Shown piece after piece: positions 1 to 11,001 of a DNA stretch of 64,000 nt. Numbering within the stretch: position 1 is the stretch's first letter; each line of letters begins with the position of its first letter. The stretch is from positions 744,001 to 808,000 of the forward strand of contig NZ_AMWJ02000002.1 in the NCBI RefSeq assembly GCF_000319305.2, read 5' to 3'. The notes beneath the pieces were generated by a model. That model saw only the letters and a list, made by a program, of their open reading frames with translations. It had not been told where the DNA came from and ran no database searches. This stretch comes from Pseudomonas bharatica CSV86. Lineage in GTDB: Bacteria > Pseudomonadota > Gammaproteobacteria > Pseudomonadales > Pseudomonadaceae. The translations under genes and the position numbers were made by a program.

Positions 1-149
1 TCGTTCGGTGCCTCGGCCTGAAGGAAAGCCAGATCGTAGACCACCTCCGGGTGGACCTTCTGCGCCACCCGCAACACCTCTTCAGCCAGCGCAAGGGTCA
101 GGGCCTTGGTGCTGGGCCAGATGAGAAAACCGATTCGCTGGGTGGTCAT
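1..149 (-). CDS. argR: ArgR, AraC/GlxA-type arginine regulator (N-terminal part only)
   Basis: Only the first 49 codons are inside the window; the gene runs off the left edge. It starts at ATG 147-149 and reads MTTQRIGFLIWPSTKALTLA, followed by a leucine/alanine-rich helix. This matches the N-terminus of the Pseudomonas arginine-responsive regulator ArgR, an AraC-family protein with a DJ-1/PfpI-like amino-terminal domain. Its position, 123 bp downstream of aotP and in the same direction, reproduces the aot-argR arrangement of P. aeruginosa. In that species ArgR activates aot and arginine succinyltransferase genes and controls its own operon. The DNA-binding domain is outside the window, so the call rests on the N-terminus and context. 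Confidence 0.85.
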   Translation of the reverse strand, partial: MTTQRIGFLIWPSTKALTLALAEEVLRVAQKVHPEVVYDLAFLQAEAPN

Positions 150-272
150 GAGGTGAGGTCCGGAACTGGTGTCCGCAATGATAGGCGGACTTAAGCAAAC
201 GTGGCGCACGCTGCGCAAACAGCGCAGCATGACCTATTTTGGTGCAAAGAGGCAGCCTTAAGCCAACACCAG

Positions 273-1037
273 TTATTTCAGGCTGCCGGACAGGAACTGC
301 TGCAGCCGCTCGGACTGCGGATTGACCAGCACCTCGCGCGGGTTGCCGCTCTCCTCCACCAGGCCTTTGTGCAGGAACACCAACTGGTTGGACACCTCGC
401 GGGCAAAGCCCATTTCGTGGGTCACCACCACCATGGTCCGGCCTTCCTGCGCCAGGGCCTGCATGACTTTCAGCACGTCGCCCACCAGTTCCGGGTCCAG
501 CGCCGAGGTCGGCTCGTCGAACAGCATGACTTCAGGCTCCATGGCCAGGGCCCGGGCGATCGCCACACGCTGCTGCTCGCCGCCGGACATATGGCCGGGA
601 TAGGCGTCCTTGCGGTGCGCCACGCCGACCTTGGCCAGGTAATGCTCGGCCTTTTCCAGCGCTTCCTTCTTGTTCACGCCGAGCACATGCACCGGCGCCT
701 CGATGATGTTTTCCAGGGCAGTCATGTGCGACCACAGGTTGAAGTGCTGGAACACCATCGACAGCCGCGAGCGCATACGCTGCAGTTGCTTCGGGTCGGC
801 AGCCTTGAGCGCGCCATCCTTGTTCGCCACCAGCTTCAGCTCTTCGTTGTTGAGCAGGATCTTGCCGGCATGGGGCTGTTCCAGCAGGTTGATGCAACGC
901 AGGAACGTGCTCTTGCCCGAGCCGCTGGAGCCGATGATGCTGATCACGTCGCCGGCCTTGGCGGCCAGGGACACACCCTTGAGCACTTCATGGCTGCCGT
1001 AGCGCTTGTGCAGGTCCTGGATTTCGAGTTTGTACAT
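273..1037 (-). CDS. aotP: AotP, arginine/ornithine ABC transporter ATP-binding subunit
   Basis: 254-aa ATPase of the polar amino-acid uptake (HisP/GlnQ) family that powers import of arginine and ornithine through AotQ and AotM. Walker A is GSSGSGKST, the signature is MSGGEQQR, and Walker B is VMLFDEPTSALDP followed by the H-loop VVTHEMGFA. I chose ATG 1035-1037 (MYKLEIQDLHKRYG); an upstream in-frame ATG would add five residues not usual for the family. It lies 66 bp after aotM, inside the aotJQMP-argR unit. The aotO gene found in P. aeruginosa is absent here. Confidence 0.95.
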   Translation of the reverse strand: MYKLEIQDLHKRYGSHEVLKGVSLAAKAGDVISIIGSSGSGKSTFLRCINLLEQPHAGKILLNNEELKLVANKDGALKAADPKQLQRMRSRLSMVFQHFNLWSHMTALENIIEAPVHVLGVNKKEALEKAEHYLAKVGVAHRKDAYPGHMSGGEQQRVAIARALAMEPEVMLFDEPTSALDPELVGDVLKVMQALAQEGRTMVVVTHEMGFAREVSNQLVFLHKGLVEESGNPREVLVNPQSERLQQFLSGSLK

Positions 1038-1103
1038 TGCTGTCGGTCTCATAAGGCCCGGGGCGCGCCAGCACGCCCGGAGCGAATCAGTTAGCCGCGG
1101 GGC

Positions 1104-1802
1104 TCAACCCTTGCGCGGCGCCAGGTAGCCGAGCCAGCGGCGCTCGGCGAGCTTGAACAGGCGGACCAGGATGAAGGTCAGGCACAGGTAGAACGCGCCG
1201 GCGGTGATATAGGCCTCGAACGGCAGGTAGTACTGGGCGTTGACGGTCCGTGCGGCACCGGTGATGTCGATCAGGGTGACAATGGACGCGAGACTGGTGG
1301 TCTGCAGCATCATGATCACTTCGTTGCTGTACTGCGGCAGTGCCCGGCGCAAGGCCGAAGGCAGGAGGATGCGGCGGTACATCTTGTAGCGCGACATGCC
1401 CACGGCCTTGGCCGCCTCGATCTCGCCATGGGGCGTGGCCTTGAGGCTGCCGGCGATGATTTCCGCGGTGTAGGCGCTGGTGTTGATGGCAAAGGCCAGG
1501 CAGGCGCAGAAGGTCGCGCTGGACAGCCAGGGCCAGAGGAAACTCTCGCGCACCACGGCGAACTGGGCCAGGCCGTAGTAAATCAGGAACAACTGAACCA
1601 GCATCGGCGTGCCACGGATCACGTAGGTGTAGAGCCAGGCGGCGAAATTCACCAAGGGCTGTTTCGACACCCGCATCAGCCCCAGCGGAATCGCCGCGAG
1701 CAGGCCGAAGAACAGGGAAATCGCCAGCAGCTTGAGGGTGGTCAGCAGGCCGCCCCAATACAGCGGCAACGCTTCCCAGATGACGTTGTAGTCGAAAATC
1801 AT
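1104..1802 (-). CDS. aotM: AotM, arginine/ornithine ABC transporter permease
   Basis: 232-aa inner-membrane permease of the HisM type. It has several hydrophobic segments and the cytoplasmic EAA loop (EAAKAVGMSRYKMYRRILLP), which docks with the AotP ATPase. The ATG overlaps the aotQ stop in an ATGA (positions 1799-1802), so translation of the two permease subunits is probably coupled. It forms the heterodimeric channel with AotQ and receives substrate from AotJ. Confidence 0.94.
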   Translation of the reverse strand: MIFDYNVIWEALPLYWGGLLTTLKLLAISLFFGLLAAIPLGLMRVSKQPLVNFAAWLYTYVIRGTPMLVQLFLIYYGLAQFAVVRESFLWPWLSSATFCACLAFAINTSAYTAEIIAGSLKATPHGEIEAAKAVGMSRYKMYRRILLPSALRRALPQYSNEVIMMLQTTSLASIVTLIDITGAARTVNAQYYLPFEAYITAGAFYLCLTFILVRLFKLAERRWLGYLAPRKG

Positions 1803-2488
1803 AGTTCAGCCGCCTTTACGCCAACCGAGTAGCGCTTTTCCAGGTAACGCAGGGCCAGCAGCGAGACACTGGTGATCACCAGGTACATCGCGGCCACCGC
1901 CAGGAAGAAGGTGAAAGGCTCGCGGGTGGCATCGGCCGCCTGCTTGGCCTTGAACATCATGTCCTGCAGGCCCACCACCGAAATCAGCGCAGTAGCCTTG
2001 GTCAGCACCAGCCAGTTGTTGGTGAAGCCGGGAATCGCCAGGCGGATCATCTGCGGCACCAGCACGCGGAAGAACACCTGCACGTTGCTCATGCCGTAGG
2101 CCATGCCGGCCTCGGCCTGGCCTTTCGGGATTGCCATGAAGGCGCCACGGAAGGTTTCCGACAGATAGGCACCGAAAATGAAGCCCAGGGTGCCGATGCC
2201 GGCAATCAGGGGATTGAGGTCGATGTAATCGTCATAACCCACCAGCGGGGCGACGCGATTGAGGATGTCCTGGCCACCGTAGAAGATCAGCAGGATCAGG
2301 ACCAGATCGGGAATGCCGCGAATGACCGTGGCATACAGATCGCCGAGCCAGGCCAGCCAGCGTACCGGCGACAGCCGCAACGCCACGCCGATCAGGCCAA
2401 GCACGATGGCCAGGGCCATGGACGACAAGGCGAGCTGTAGCGTCAGCCACGCTCCATCGAGGATGACTGCCCCGTAGCCTTTCAACAT
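1799..2488 (-). CDS. aotQ: AotQ, arginine/ornithine ABC transporter permease
   Basis: 229-aa permease of the HisQ type, partner of AotM. The EAA loop reads EAGMAYGMSNVQVFFRVLVP and there are about five hydrophobic segments. The start is placed at ATG 2486-2488 (MLKGYGAVILDGAWLTLQ), which gives the usual family length; the longer open frame would add 13 residues that do not fit an N-terminal periplasmic tail. It follows aotJ by 90 bp and overlaps aotM by four bases. Confidence 0.94.
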   Translation of the reverse strand: MLKGYGAVILDGAWLTLQLALSSMALAIVLGLIGVALRLSPVRWLAWLGDLYATVIRGIPDLVLILLIFYGGQDILNRVAPLVGYDDYIDLNPLIAGIGTLGFIFGAYLSETFRGAFMAIPKGQAEAGMAYGMSNVQVFFRVLVPQMIRLAIPGFTNNWLVLTKATALISVVGLQDMMFKAKQAADATREPFTFFLAVAAMYLVITSVSLLALRYLEKRYSVGVKAAEL

Positions 2489-2578
2489 GATGAGGTCCTC
2501 GACCTTAGGGATGAAAAAATGGTGCAAGCCTCAGCGCTTCTGCTGCTTGCACCATTGCACAGGTGATACGGACAGCGG

Positions 2579-3364
2579 TTACTTGGGTTCCGGACCGTAG
2601 ATATCGAAGTTGAAGTACTTGTCCTGGATTTCCTTGTACTTGCCGCTGGCGCGGATGCCGTCGATGGCAGCATTGATGCGTTCCAGGTTTTCCTTGTCGC
2701 CCTTGCGCACGGCGATGCCGATACCGTCGCCGAAATACTTGGCGTCGGTGAAGGCCGGGCCGGTGAAGGCGTAGCCCTTGCCAGCGTCGGTCTTCAGGAA
2801 GCCGTCTTCCAGCAGCGTAGCATCGGCCACGGTGCCATCCAGGCGGCCGGCGGTGATGTCCAGGTAGATTTCATTCTGGGTGCCATAAGGAACGATGGTG
2901 GCGCCCTTCGGAGCCAGCACTTCCTTGGCGAAGCGGTCATGGATCGAACCACGCTGCACGCCAATCTTCTTGCCTTGCAGCTCGCTCAGGCTGTCGCTGA
3001 TGGTGGTGCCGTCCTTCATGACCAGGCGGGCCGGGGTGAGGTAGTAACGCTTGGTGAAATCGACCGATTTCTTGCGATCCTCGGTAATCGACATGGACGA
3101 CAGGATGGCGTCGATCTTGCGCACCTTCAGCGCCGGGATCAGGCCGTCGAACTCCTGCTCGACCCAGGTGCACTTGACCTTCATCTGCTCGCAAAGGGCG
3201 TTGCCGATGTCGTAGTCGAAGCCGACGATGCTGCCATCCGGAGCTTTCGAGGCGAAGGGTGGGTAGGCGGCTTCGATGCCAATGCGCAGCGGTTTTTCGT
3301 CAGCCACGGACACCAGGGAAAACACGGACAGCGCCAGTGCGCCAAGCAATGCGAGTTTCTTCAT
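2579..3364 (-). CDS. aotJ: AotJ, arginine/ornithine periplasmic binding protein
   Basis: 261-aa solute-binding protein (SBP_bac_3). It starts with a classic signal peptide ([21 protein letters not shown], cleavage expected before DEKPLRIG). The ligand-pocket signatures [19 protein letters not shown] and [15 protein letters not shown] are typical of lysine/arginine/ornithine/histidine binders. The start is ATG 3362-3364 with GGAG a few bases upstream. It is the first gene of the aot unit; a candidate ArgR half-site lies about 150 bp upstream. It captures L-arginine/L-ornithine in the periplasm for AotQMP. Confidence 0.95.
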   Translation of the reverse strand: MKKLALLGALALSVFSLVSVADEKPLRIGIEAAYPPFASKAPDGSIVGFDYDIGNALCEQMKVKCTWVEQEFDGLIPALKVRKIDAILSSMSITEDRKKSVDFTKRYYLTPARLVMKDGTTISDSLSELQGKKIGVQRGSIHDRFAKEVLAPKGATIVPYGTQNEIYLDITAGRLDGTVADATLLEDGFLKTDAGKGYAFTGPAFTDAKYFGDGIGIAVRKGDKENLERINAAIDGIRASGKYKEIQDKYFNFDIYGPEPK

Positions 3365-3513
3365 CTGGGAACTCCAATCGGTAAAGGGCAATGCCAGGCA
3401 GTACAACTGCCCACTATGCGAATGAGTACAACGCAGAGCTGCGCGGGACCGGACCACGGGTCAGGCGTCACGAGCGAGTGATCGGCATTTTAACGACAGC
3501 TCGGAAGCCGATA

Positions 3514-3529
3514 TTTCTTCAAAGCGACA
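3514..3529 (-). promoter_or_regulatory. Candidate ArgR half-site upstream of aotJ
   Basis: On the minus strand the sequence reads TGTCGC-N8-AA, the half-site described for Pseudomonas ArgR. A weaker relative (TGTCGT, 3493-3498) lies 31 bp nearer the gene but lacks the AA. The distance to the aotJ start (150 bp) allows an activator role. The second half-site is not in the expected 21-bp register, so this is tentative. Confidence 0.35.
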
Positions 3530-3791
3530 AGTAGTTACAGAAGCCTTTGAAGAGCGGTCGGGAGATATTGACAGTTTCGGAGGAATATGCAAAAGCGAAA
3601 AACAAATAACCCATGACTGAAGCAATAACCGGGCCCATTATTGGCAAAGCCTTGTACCACGGCAAGTCCAGCCGTTTGGGTGTCGGAAATTTCATCTTTC
3701 CATGCACCATGACCGAGCAAAGCCGTTTCCTTCCGCCCCGTTTTTGTACGAAAGCCGTGTGGGAAAGGTTACCGATGAAAGTCGAAGTAAC

Positions 3792-3844
3792 AAAAAAGCC
3801 CAAGGCCCGGAGGCTGGTTGCCTACGGGGCCTTGGGCTTTTTTC
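3792..3844 (-). terminator. Bidirectional-looking intrinsic terminator downstream of acsA
   Basis: AAAAAAGCCCAAGGCCC pairs with GGGGCCTTGGGCTTTTTT around a GGAGGCTGGTTGCCTAC loop. With A and T runs on both flanks it can work in either direction. It lies 160 bp past the acsA stop, beyond the REP doublet. Confidence 0.85.
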
Positions 3845-3867
3845 TCTCAATTTTTGTGTTGGGGCTG

Positions 3868-3990
3868 ATGACCCTATCGCTGCGGTGCGGCGATCCGACA
3901 AGCCAGCTCCCACAGTGACCGCGCCGGCCACAGGTCTTGTGATCAACACAAACCCTGTGGGAGCTGGCTTGCCAGCGATGAGGCCATCAG
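3868..3990. repeat. REP doublet 1 (one variant arm)
   Basis: Two inverted REP arms at the acsA 3' end. The right arm is the common form (CTGTGGGAGCTGGCTTGCCA...). The left arm is a variant in which the usual CGCTGGCAAGCC is replaced by CGCTGCGGTGCGGCGATCCG plus ACAAGCC. Confidence 0.9.
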
Positions 3991-4005
3991 CACCGGCTCA
4001 AAGCA

Positions 4006-5961
<1,956 letters not shown>

Positions 5962-6363
5962 CTTTGTTACCTCGGTGTAATAGTTGTTTTTGTATGACCT
6001 CGTTTTAACTGTACCAGAGCCATCCAGACCATTCGACGTTGGTAGTAACGGCATGGTCTTTTCGCCACTTCTGACCGAAAAGCCGCTCTGGCACGGGCGT
6101 TCCGCTTTATCGACGAGACATTGCCAGGCTTTTCCCGGCGATTGTTACGGATTCTGCCAACAGTGTTTATCAAAACGCTGGCTGTTTCAGTTTGATGTCA
6201 GCCCCTAGAATTCACCTCGCCAGCAACGGCAACGAGATTAACGTTTGGTAACAGCCCCCACGAAGGCAGTTAATCCCGGAATAACATTCCGTTTTTACTT
6301 TGCAACAACGTAGCGCCACAAGCGCTACGCCCCCTTATTCGACCTTGAACAGGTAAATTTAAG
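5962..6363. other. Divergent intergenic region acsA / DUF2790 gene
   Basis: 402 bp that must carry the promoters of acsA (leftward) and the DUF2790 gene (rightward). A short hairpin CGGAAT-AAC-ATTCCG followed by TTTTT lies at 6277-6296, about 70 bp before the DUF2790 start; with a 6-bp, partly A/T stem it is at best a weak terminator or leader structure. I see no convincing gene or clear sigma-54 site. Confidence 0.5.
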
Positions 6364-6624
6364 ATGAAAGCTTTACTGGTTTTGGTACTCGGCAGTGTTT
6401 GCGGCGCGGCCATGGCCGCCGAACAGGCAAATAACGGCGCCGAGCAGATTCCGGTTGAACAGTACAGTTACTCGCAACACCTGGATATCGCCAAAGTCCT
6501 GTCCATGAGCGAAATCCCGAACGTCTGCGAAGTCGTTCCGGCGCGTATGACCTATGAAGATTCCCAAGGCCGGAAACACATCCTCGAATACCGCGTCATG
6601 GGTAATGGCTGCTCCAACGGCTAA
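6364..6624 (+). CDS. DUF2790 family small secreted protein
   Basis: 86 aa. Residues 1-18 form a signal peptide (MKALLVLVLGSVCGAAMA). The mature part carries the pattern of DUF2790, a Pseudomonas-restricted family: a YxYxxxLDIAKVLS segment, then IPNVCEVVPARMTYEDSQG and LEYRVMGNGCSNG. Two cysteines in the mature part could form a disulfide. The function is unknown; several family members in pseudomonads respond to metals or stress. It stands alone, with no operon partner. Confidence 0.85.
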   Translation: MKALLVLVLGSVCGAAMAAEQANNGAEQIPVEQYSYSQHLDIAKVLSMSEIPNVCEVVPARMTYEDSQGRKHILEYRVMGNGCSNG

Positions 6625-6712
6625 CACTTGGTTCAGCGCTGGCGCGCCTCTTTTTCGATAAAGAGGCGCCATGCCAGAACTAATGAAACTTTAATAAACT
6701 CCGACTATTCAA

Positions 6713-8272
6713 TCACTCGGCAGACTTGCCGACCGCATAATCACGCAACTTGTTGGCAATGGTCGTATGCGACACACCAAGACGTTTGCCCAATGCCCGG
6801 CTGGTTGGATATTCATGCTGCAAGGTTTCGAGCACCGCCTTTTCGAACCGCCCGACAATCTGCCCCAGGTCGCCCTCCAGGGAGAACTCGCCCAAGGGGT
6901 GCCTCGCACCATAGTCCGGCAGGCGGATATGCTCGGCCTTGACCACTCCCCCATCGCACAGCGATACCGCCTGGAACAGGACGTTTTCCAGTTGGCGCAC
7001 ATTGCCCGGCCAGTGATATTGGCCAAGGCGCTCCAGCGCCGCCGGGGCCAGGCGCGGTAGCGGGCAGCCGATCTGGCGACTGGCCTGGTCGAGGAAATGC
7101 TCCACTAGCGGCGAGAGGCCATCGAGGCATTCACGCAACGGCGGAATATGCAGAGACAGCACGTTGAGGCGGTGATACAGGTCCTGCCGGAACTCGCCAC
7201 GGGCACACAATTCGGACAGATCCACTTGGGTCGCGCAGATAACCCTGACATCCAGATACACCTCCTCGTCGCTGCCGACACGCCGGAAGCAGCCGTCCTG
7301 CAGGAATCGCAGCAGCTTTACCTGCAAGCGTGGACTCATCTCGTCGACGCCATCGAGGAAGAGCGTGCCCCCGGCGGTCAGTTCAAGCAGGCCGAGCTTG
7401 CCCTCGGCGCGGGCGCCTTCGAAGGCGCCTGGGCCATAGCCGAACAGTTCGGTCTCGGCCATGGATTCAGGCAGCCCGGCGCAGTTCAGCGCCATCAGCG
7501 GCGCCTGTCCGCGCGGGCTGGCCAGGTGACAGGCACGGGCCAGCAACTCCTTGCCGGTCCCGGTTTCGCCTTCGATCAGCAACGGCGCATCCAGCGGCGC
7601 CATGCGCCGCGCCTCGCGCACCACTGCCGCCATTACCCGCGAACTCTGGAAGATGCTGTCGAAGCCACGCAGTTCCTGCTTGCGCACGTTGTAGATACGC
7701 TCGCCAATGCGGTCGGCGCGGTGCAGGGTGAGCACCGCACCGGCCAGGGCCTCGCTGTCGTCGTGTTCGGATTGCAGCGGGGCGATATCGGCGAGGAATA
7801 CATCGTTCTTGATCTTCACCCGCAAGCCGTTGATCCGGGCCTTGTTGGCCCGCACCAGTTCCGGCAGATCGAAGTCCTCGGCGTAGCGTGACAGCGGGAT
7901 GCCTGGCACCTCATCGACCCGGACGCCAAGCAACTGCGCAGCCGCACGGTTGGCCGCGACGATGGACCCGCCCATATCGATGGACAGCACCGGAAAGTCG
8001 AGGGCACCGAGCAGCGCGTTCAACTCCATGTGCCGCCGCTCGCTGGGCATCAGGCCGACGCGCTTGACCCCGAACACCCCGGTGATCGCCTCGAACTTGG
8101 GCCGCAGCGCCTGGAACTGCAGGTTGATCAGGTTCGGGCAGTGCAGATAGATGGCATTGCCATGTTCACCACCGACCTCGCCGCGAGCGACGTTTATGCC
8201 GTATTCCACCAGCAGGTTGAGGATGTCCCGCAAGATGCCGATGCGGTTCTGGCAGTGCACTTTGATACGCAT
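6713..8272 (-). CDS. phhR: PhhR, TyrR-type regulator of phenylalanine catabolism
   Basis: 519 aa. Domain order: an ACT-like aromatic-sensing region (about 1-75), a PAS domain (about 80-190), an AAA+ domain (about 205-430; Walker A GETGTGKE, Walker B GTLFLDGVDE) and a C-terminal Fis-type helix-turn-helix (ALGKRLGVSHTTIANKL). The sigma-54 contact loop reads GAFEGA instead of GAFTGA, in line with TyrR-family proteins that work at sigma-70 promoters. It is divergent from phhABC, and two PhhR boxes lie between them. It activates phhABC in response to phenylalanine or tyrosine. Confidence 0.95.
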   Translation of the reverse strand: MRIKVHCQNRIGILRDILNLLVEYGINVARGEVGGEHGNAIYLHCPNLINLQFQALRPKFEAITGVFGVKRVGLMPSERRHMELNALLGALDFPVLSIDMGGSIVAANRAAAQLLGVRVDEVPGIPLSRYAEDFDLPELVRANKARINGLRVKIKNDVFLADIAPLQSEHDDSEALAGAVLTLHRADRIGERIYNVRKQELRGFDSIFQSSRVMAAVVREARRMAPLDAPLLIEGETGTGKELLARACHLASPRGQAPLMALNCAGLPESMAETELFGYGPGAFEGARAEGKLGLLELTAGGTLFLDGVDEMSPRLQVKLLRFLQDGCFRRVGSDEEVYLDVRVICATQVDLSELCARGEFRQDLYHRLNVLSLHIPPLRECLDGLSPLVEHFLDQASRQIGCPLPRLAPAALERLGQYHWPGNVRQLENVLFQAVSLCDGGVVKAEHIRLPDYGARHPLGEFSLEGDLGQIVGRFEKAVLETLQHEYPTSRALGKRLGVSHTTIANKLRDYAVGKSAE

Positions 8273-8330
8273 GAAAAGTCCTGCAAGGGAGGTGGACGCG
8301 GCGATTTTTCTGCTGGACCGCCGGAAAATT

Positions 8331-8348
8331 TGTAAATAATACGTTACA
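8331..8348 (+). promoter_or_regulatory. PhhR box 1
   Basis: TGTAAA-TAATAC-GTTACA, one mismatch from the TyrR/PhhR consensus TGTAAA-N6-TTTACA. It is 59 bp upstream of the phhR start and 197 bp upstream of phhA. Confidence 0.75.
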
Positions 8349-8403
8349 AAACCCGGGATTCCCAGCGCTTAGCGAGCACGTGTTTCCGCGCCAGCGCGCT
8401 TTC

Positions 8404-8421
8404 CGTAAAGCCTGCGTTACA
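8404..8421 (+). promoter_or_regulatory. PhhR box 2
   Basis: CGTAAA-GCCTGC-GTTACA, two mismatches from the PhhR consensus. It begins 73 bp after box 1, close to seven helical turns, so both could be held on the same DNA face by one PhhR oligomer. Confidence 0.65.
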
Positions 8422-8544
8422 AAATTCGTTCGTTCACCCTGTCTGTACCCCTTCCCCACCGCTGCAATTCACGGAGCCAGGCGCTATCTCTAAAGGCATG
8501 GCGCAAGCCGCACACAACAATAAAGCCCTCAGCAGGAGAGCAGC

Positions 8545-9330
8545 ATGAAACAGACGCAATACGTGGCCCGCGAGCCCGATGCGAACGGTTTTATCGATTA
8601 CCCGCCGCACGAACATGCGGTGTGGAACACCCTGATCACCCGCCAGTTGAAAGTGATCGAGGGCCGCGCGTGTCAGGAATACCTGGACGGCATCGAACAG
8701 CTCGACCTGCCCCACGATCGCATTCCGCAGCTTTCGGAAATCAATGCGGTGCTCGGCGCCACCACCGGCTGGCAAGTCGCCCGGGTGCCGGCGCTGATCC
8801 CCTTCCAGACCTTTTTCGAACTGCTGGCCAGCAAGCGCTTTCCGGTCGCTACCTTCATTCGCACGGAAGAAGAGCTGGATTACCTGCAGGAACCGGACAT
8901 CTTCCATGAAATCTTCGGCCACTGCCCGCTGCTGACCAACCCCTGGTTCGCCGAATTCACCCATACCTATGGCAAGCTCGGCCTGGCCGCAACCAAGGAG
9001 CAGCGCGTGTACCTGGCGCGCCTGTACTGGATGACCATCGAGTTCGGCCTGATCGATACCCCGCAAGGCCGGCGCATCTATGGTGGCGGCATCCTGTCTT
9101 CGCCAAAGGAGACGGTCTACAGTCTTTCCAGCGAGCCGGAACACCAGCCGTTCGATCCACTGGAAGCCATGCGCACCCCGTATCGCATCGATATCCTGCA
9201 GCCAGTGTATTTCACCCTGCCGAACCTCAAGCGCCTGTTCGACCTGGCCCACGAGGACATCATGGGCATGGTCGAGCACGCCATGCAGCTTGGCCTGCAC
9301 GCACCCAGGTTTCCACCCAAGGCGGCCTGA
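8545..9330 (+). CDS. phhA: PhhA, phenylalanine-4-hydroxylase
   Basis: 261 aa, the length of bacterial monomeric enzymes. It hydroxylates L-phenylalanine to L-tyrosine with O2 and tetrahydropterin. The non-heme iron ligands are visible in [17 protein letters not shown] (two histidines) and the downstream glutamate in [12 protein letters not shown] 8545 is preceded by AGGAGAGCAGC. It is the first gene of phhABC, 43 bp ahead of phhB, divergent from phhR. Confidence 0.97.
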   Translation: MKQTQYVAREPDANGFIDYPPHEHAVWNTLITRQLKVIEGRACQEYLDGIEQLDLPHDRIPQLSEINAVLGATTGWQVARVPALIPFQTFFELLASKRFPVATFIRTEEELDYLQEPDIFHEIFGHCPLLTNPWFAEFTHTYGKLGLAATKEQRVYLARLYWMTIEFGLIDTPQGRRIYGGGILSSPKETVYSLSSEPEHQPFDPLEAMRTPYRIDILQPVYFTLPNLKRLFDLAHEDIMGMVEHAMQLGLHAPRFPPKAA

Positions 9331-9373
9331 GCCGCCCTGCACACCTATAACAATCCACGGAAAAGAGATCCTT

Positions 9374-9730
9374 ATGAACGCCTTGTCCCAAGCCCACTGC
9401 GAAGCCTGCCGCGCCGATGCGCCGAAAGTCAGCGATGAAGAACTGCCGGAACTGATCCGCATGATTCCGGACTGGAACATCGAAGTCCGCGACTCGATCA
9501 TGCAGCTGGAGAAAGTCTTCCTGTTCAAGAACTTCAAGCACGCCCTGGCCTTTACCAATGCGGTAGGCGAGATCTCCGAGGCCGAGGGCCATCACCCGGG
9601 CCTGCTGACCGAATGGGGCAAGGTCACCGTGACCTGGTGGAGCCACTCGATCAAGGGCCTGCATCGCAACGACTTCATCATGGCTGCGCGCACCGACGAG
9701 GTCGCCAAGACCGCCGAAGGGCGCAAGTGA
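9374..9730 (+). CDS. phhB: PhhB, pterin-4a-carbinolamine dehydratase
   Basis: 118 aa. It recycles the pterin cofactor by dehydrating the 4a-carbinolamine made by PhhA. The family signature [20 protein letters not shown] holds the catalytic histidines, with the third in KGLHRND. The start is ATG 9374 with AAGAGATCC upstream. Its TGA overlaps the phhC ATG by one base (TGATG), so the two are probably translationally coupled. Confidence 0.95.
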   Translation: MNALSQAHCEACRADAPKVSDEELPELIRMIPDWNIEVRDSIMQLEKVFLFKNFKHALAFTNAVGEISEAEGHHPGLLTEWGKVTVTWWSHSIKGLHRNDFIMAARTDEVAKTAEGRK

Positions 9731-10908
9731 TGCATTTCCAGGCCATCACCCGGATTCCGGGTGATCCCATCCTCGGTTTGATGGAGGCCTACGCCAAGGA
9801 TCCGAACCCGGCGAAATTCGACCTGGGCGTGGGCGTCTTCAAGGATGCCCAGGGCCTGACACCGGTGCCCCGGGCAGTGAAGATCGCGGAACAGCGCCTG
9901 GTGGATCGCCAGTCGAGCAAGAGTTACGTCGGCGGCCATGGCGATGCCGCCTTTGGACGCCTGCTCTGCCAACTGGTGCTGGGCAAGGACTCTGCGCTGG
10001 CCGGTGCCACCCAGACACCCGGCGGCACCGGCGCCCTGCGCCTGGCGGCAGAGTTCATCCAGCGCTGCCTGCCGGGGCGCGGGATCTGGCTGAGCGATCC
10101 GACCTGGCCGATCCACGAGACCATCTTCGCCGGAGCCGGGCTGAAGGTCGGGCATTATCCCTATGTCGGCGCGGACAATCGCCTCGATGTGTCGGGCATG
10201 CTCGCTGCGCTGGAAGCGGCGCCCGAGGGTGATATCGTCCTGCTCCATGCCTGCTGCCACAACCCGACCGGCTTCGACCTGTCGCGGGATGACTGGGGCC
10301 GGGTGCTGGAAGTAGTGAAGCGGCGTTCGTTGCTGCCGCTGATCGACTTTGCCTACCAAGGCTTTGGCGACGGGCTGGACGAGGATGCCTGGGCAGTGCG
10401 CTTGTTCGCCGCCGAGCTGCCCGAATTGCTGGTCACCAGTTCCTGCTCGAAGAACTTCGGCCTGTATCGCGAGCGTACCGGCGCCCTGCTGGCTTGCTGT
10501 GCCGATACTGAGAAGCTGCTGGATGTACGCAGCCAGCTGGCGTTCATAGCGCGCAACCTGTGGTCAACACCGCCGGATCATGGCGCGGCGGTGGTGGCGG
10601 AGATTCTTGCTGATCCCGAGCTGAAAAGCCTGTGGACCAGCGAGGTCGAGGCCATGCGCCAGCGCATCGCACGCTTGCGCAACGGGCTGGTCGAAGCCCT
10701 GGTGCCACACGGATTGAGCGAGCGCTTTGCGCATATTGCCGAACAGCGCGGGATGTTTTCCTACACCGGGCTGTCGCCAGACCAGGTCGCGGCGCTGCGC
10801 GAGCGGCACAGCGTGTATATGGTCGGGACCGGGCGGGCCAATGTGGCGGGTGCGGATGAAGCGCGGCTGGATGTGCTGGCTGCGGCTATTGCCGACGTCT
10901 GCAAATAA
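9730..10908 (+). CDS. phhC: PhhC, aromatic amino acid aminotransferase
   Basis: 392 aa, fold type I PLP enzyme of the aspartate/aromatic aminotransferase family. It transaminates tyrosine and phenylalanine to their phenylpyruvates for homogentisate degradation. The PLP lysine lies in SSCSKNFGLYRERTGAL, and the phosphate-contact arginine follows in the same motif. It starts at ATG 9730 inside the phhB stop; a longer open frame upstream overlaps phhB and is rejected. Last gene of phhABC; a perfect long hairpin follows 10 bp later. Confidence 0.95.
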   Translation: MHFQAITRIPGDPILGLMEAYAKDPNPAKFDLGVGVFKDAQGLTPVPRAVKIAEQRLVDRQSSKSYVGGHGDAAFGRLLCQLVLGKDSALAGATQTPGGTGALRLAAEFIQRCLPGRGIWLSDPTWPIHETIFAGAGLKVGHYPYVGADNRLDVSGMLAALEAAPEGDIVLLHACCHNPTGFDLSRDDWGRVLEVVKRRSLLPLIDFAYQGFGDGLDEDAWAVRLFAAELPELLVTSSCSKNFGLYRERTGALLACCADTEKLLDVRSQLAFIARNLWSTPPDHGAAVVAEILADPELKSLWTSEVEAMRQRIARLRNGLVEALVPHGLSERFAHIAEQRGMFSYTGLSPDQVAALRERHSVYMVGTGRANVAGADEARLDVLAAAIADVCK

Positions 10909-10918
10909 GCACGACGCG

Positions 10919-11001
10919 GATCACTGTGGGAGCGGGTTCACCCGCGATTACGTATATGAATTCACCATCGCAATCGCGGGTGAACCCGCTCCCACAGTGA
11001 T
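10919..11001. repeat. REP doublet 2 (GGGTTCACCCGC type) after phhC
   Basis: Inverted arms ATCACTGTGGGAGCGGGTTC... and ...GAACCCGCTCCCACAGTGAT, pairing over about 30 bp. The core is GCGGGTTCACCCGCGA rather than GCTGGCTTGCCAGCGA, so it belongs to a second REP family. The loop contains TGAATTCACCATCGC, shared with doublet 9. Confidence 0.9.

Larger units (their letters stand above)
3365..4005. other. Intergenic region between aotJ and acsA
   Basis: 641 bp. It holds the aotJ upstream region with the candidate ArgR site, an intrinsic terminator (3792-3844) and a REP doublet (3868-3990). A frame on the minus strand from 3710 or 3695 down to 3519 could encode a roughly 60-residue peptide with one hydrophobic segment (ALPIMGPVIASVMGYLFF), but it has no good ribosome site and atypical codon use, so I do not call it a gene. 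Confidence 0.6.

Noticed and set aside
3519-3710. Possible 60-aa membrane peptide between aotJ and acsA
   Set aside because: One hydrophobic segment but no proper ribosome site, atypical codons and it overlaps the candidate ArgR site.
3613-3918. 101-codon plus-strand frame ending near the REP
   Set aside because: Most of its C-terminal half is a translation of the terminator stem and REP arm.
8496-8515. GG-N10-GC pattern resembling a sigma-54 promoter before phhA
   Set aside because: Only the GG and GC match; the rest departs from TGGCAC-N5-TTGC, and PhhR here has no proper GAFTGA loop.
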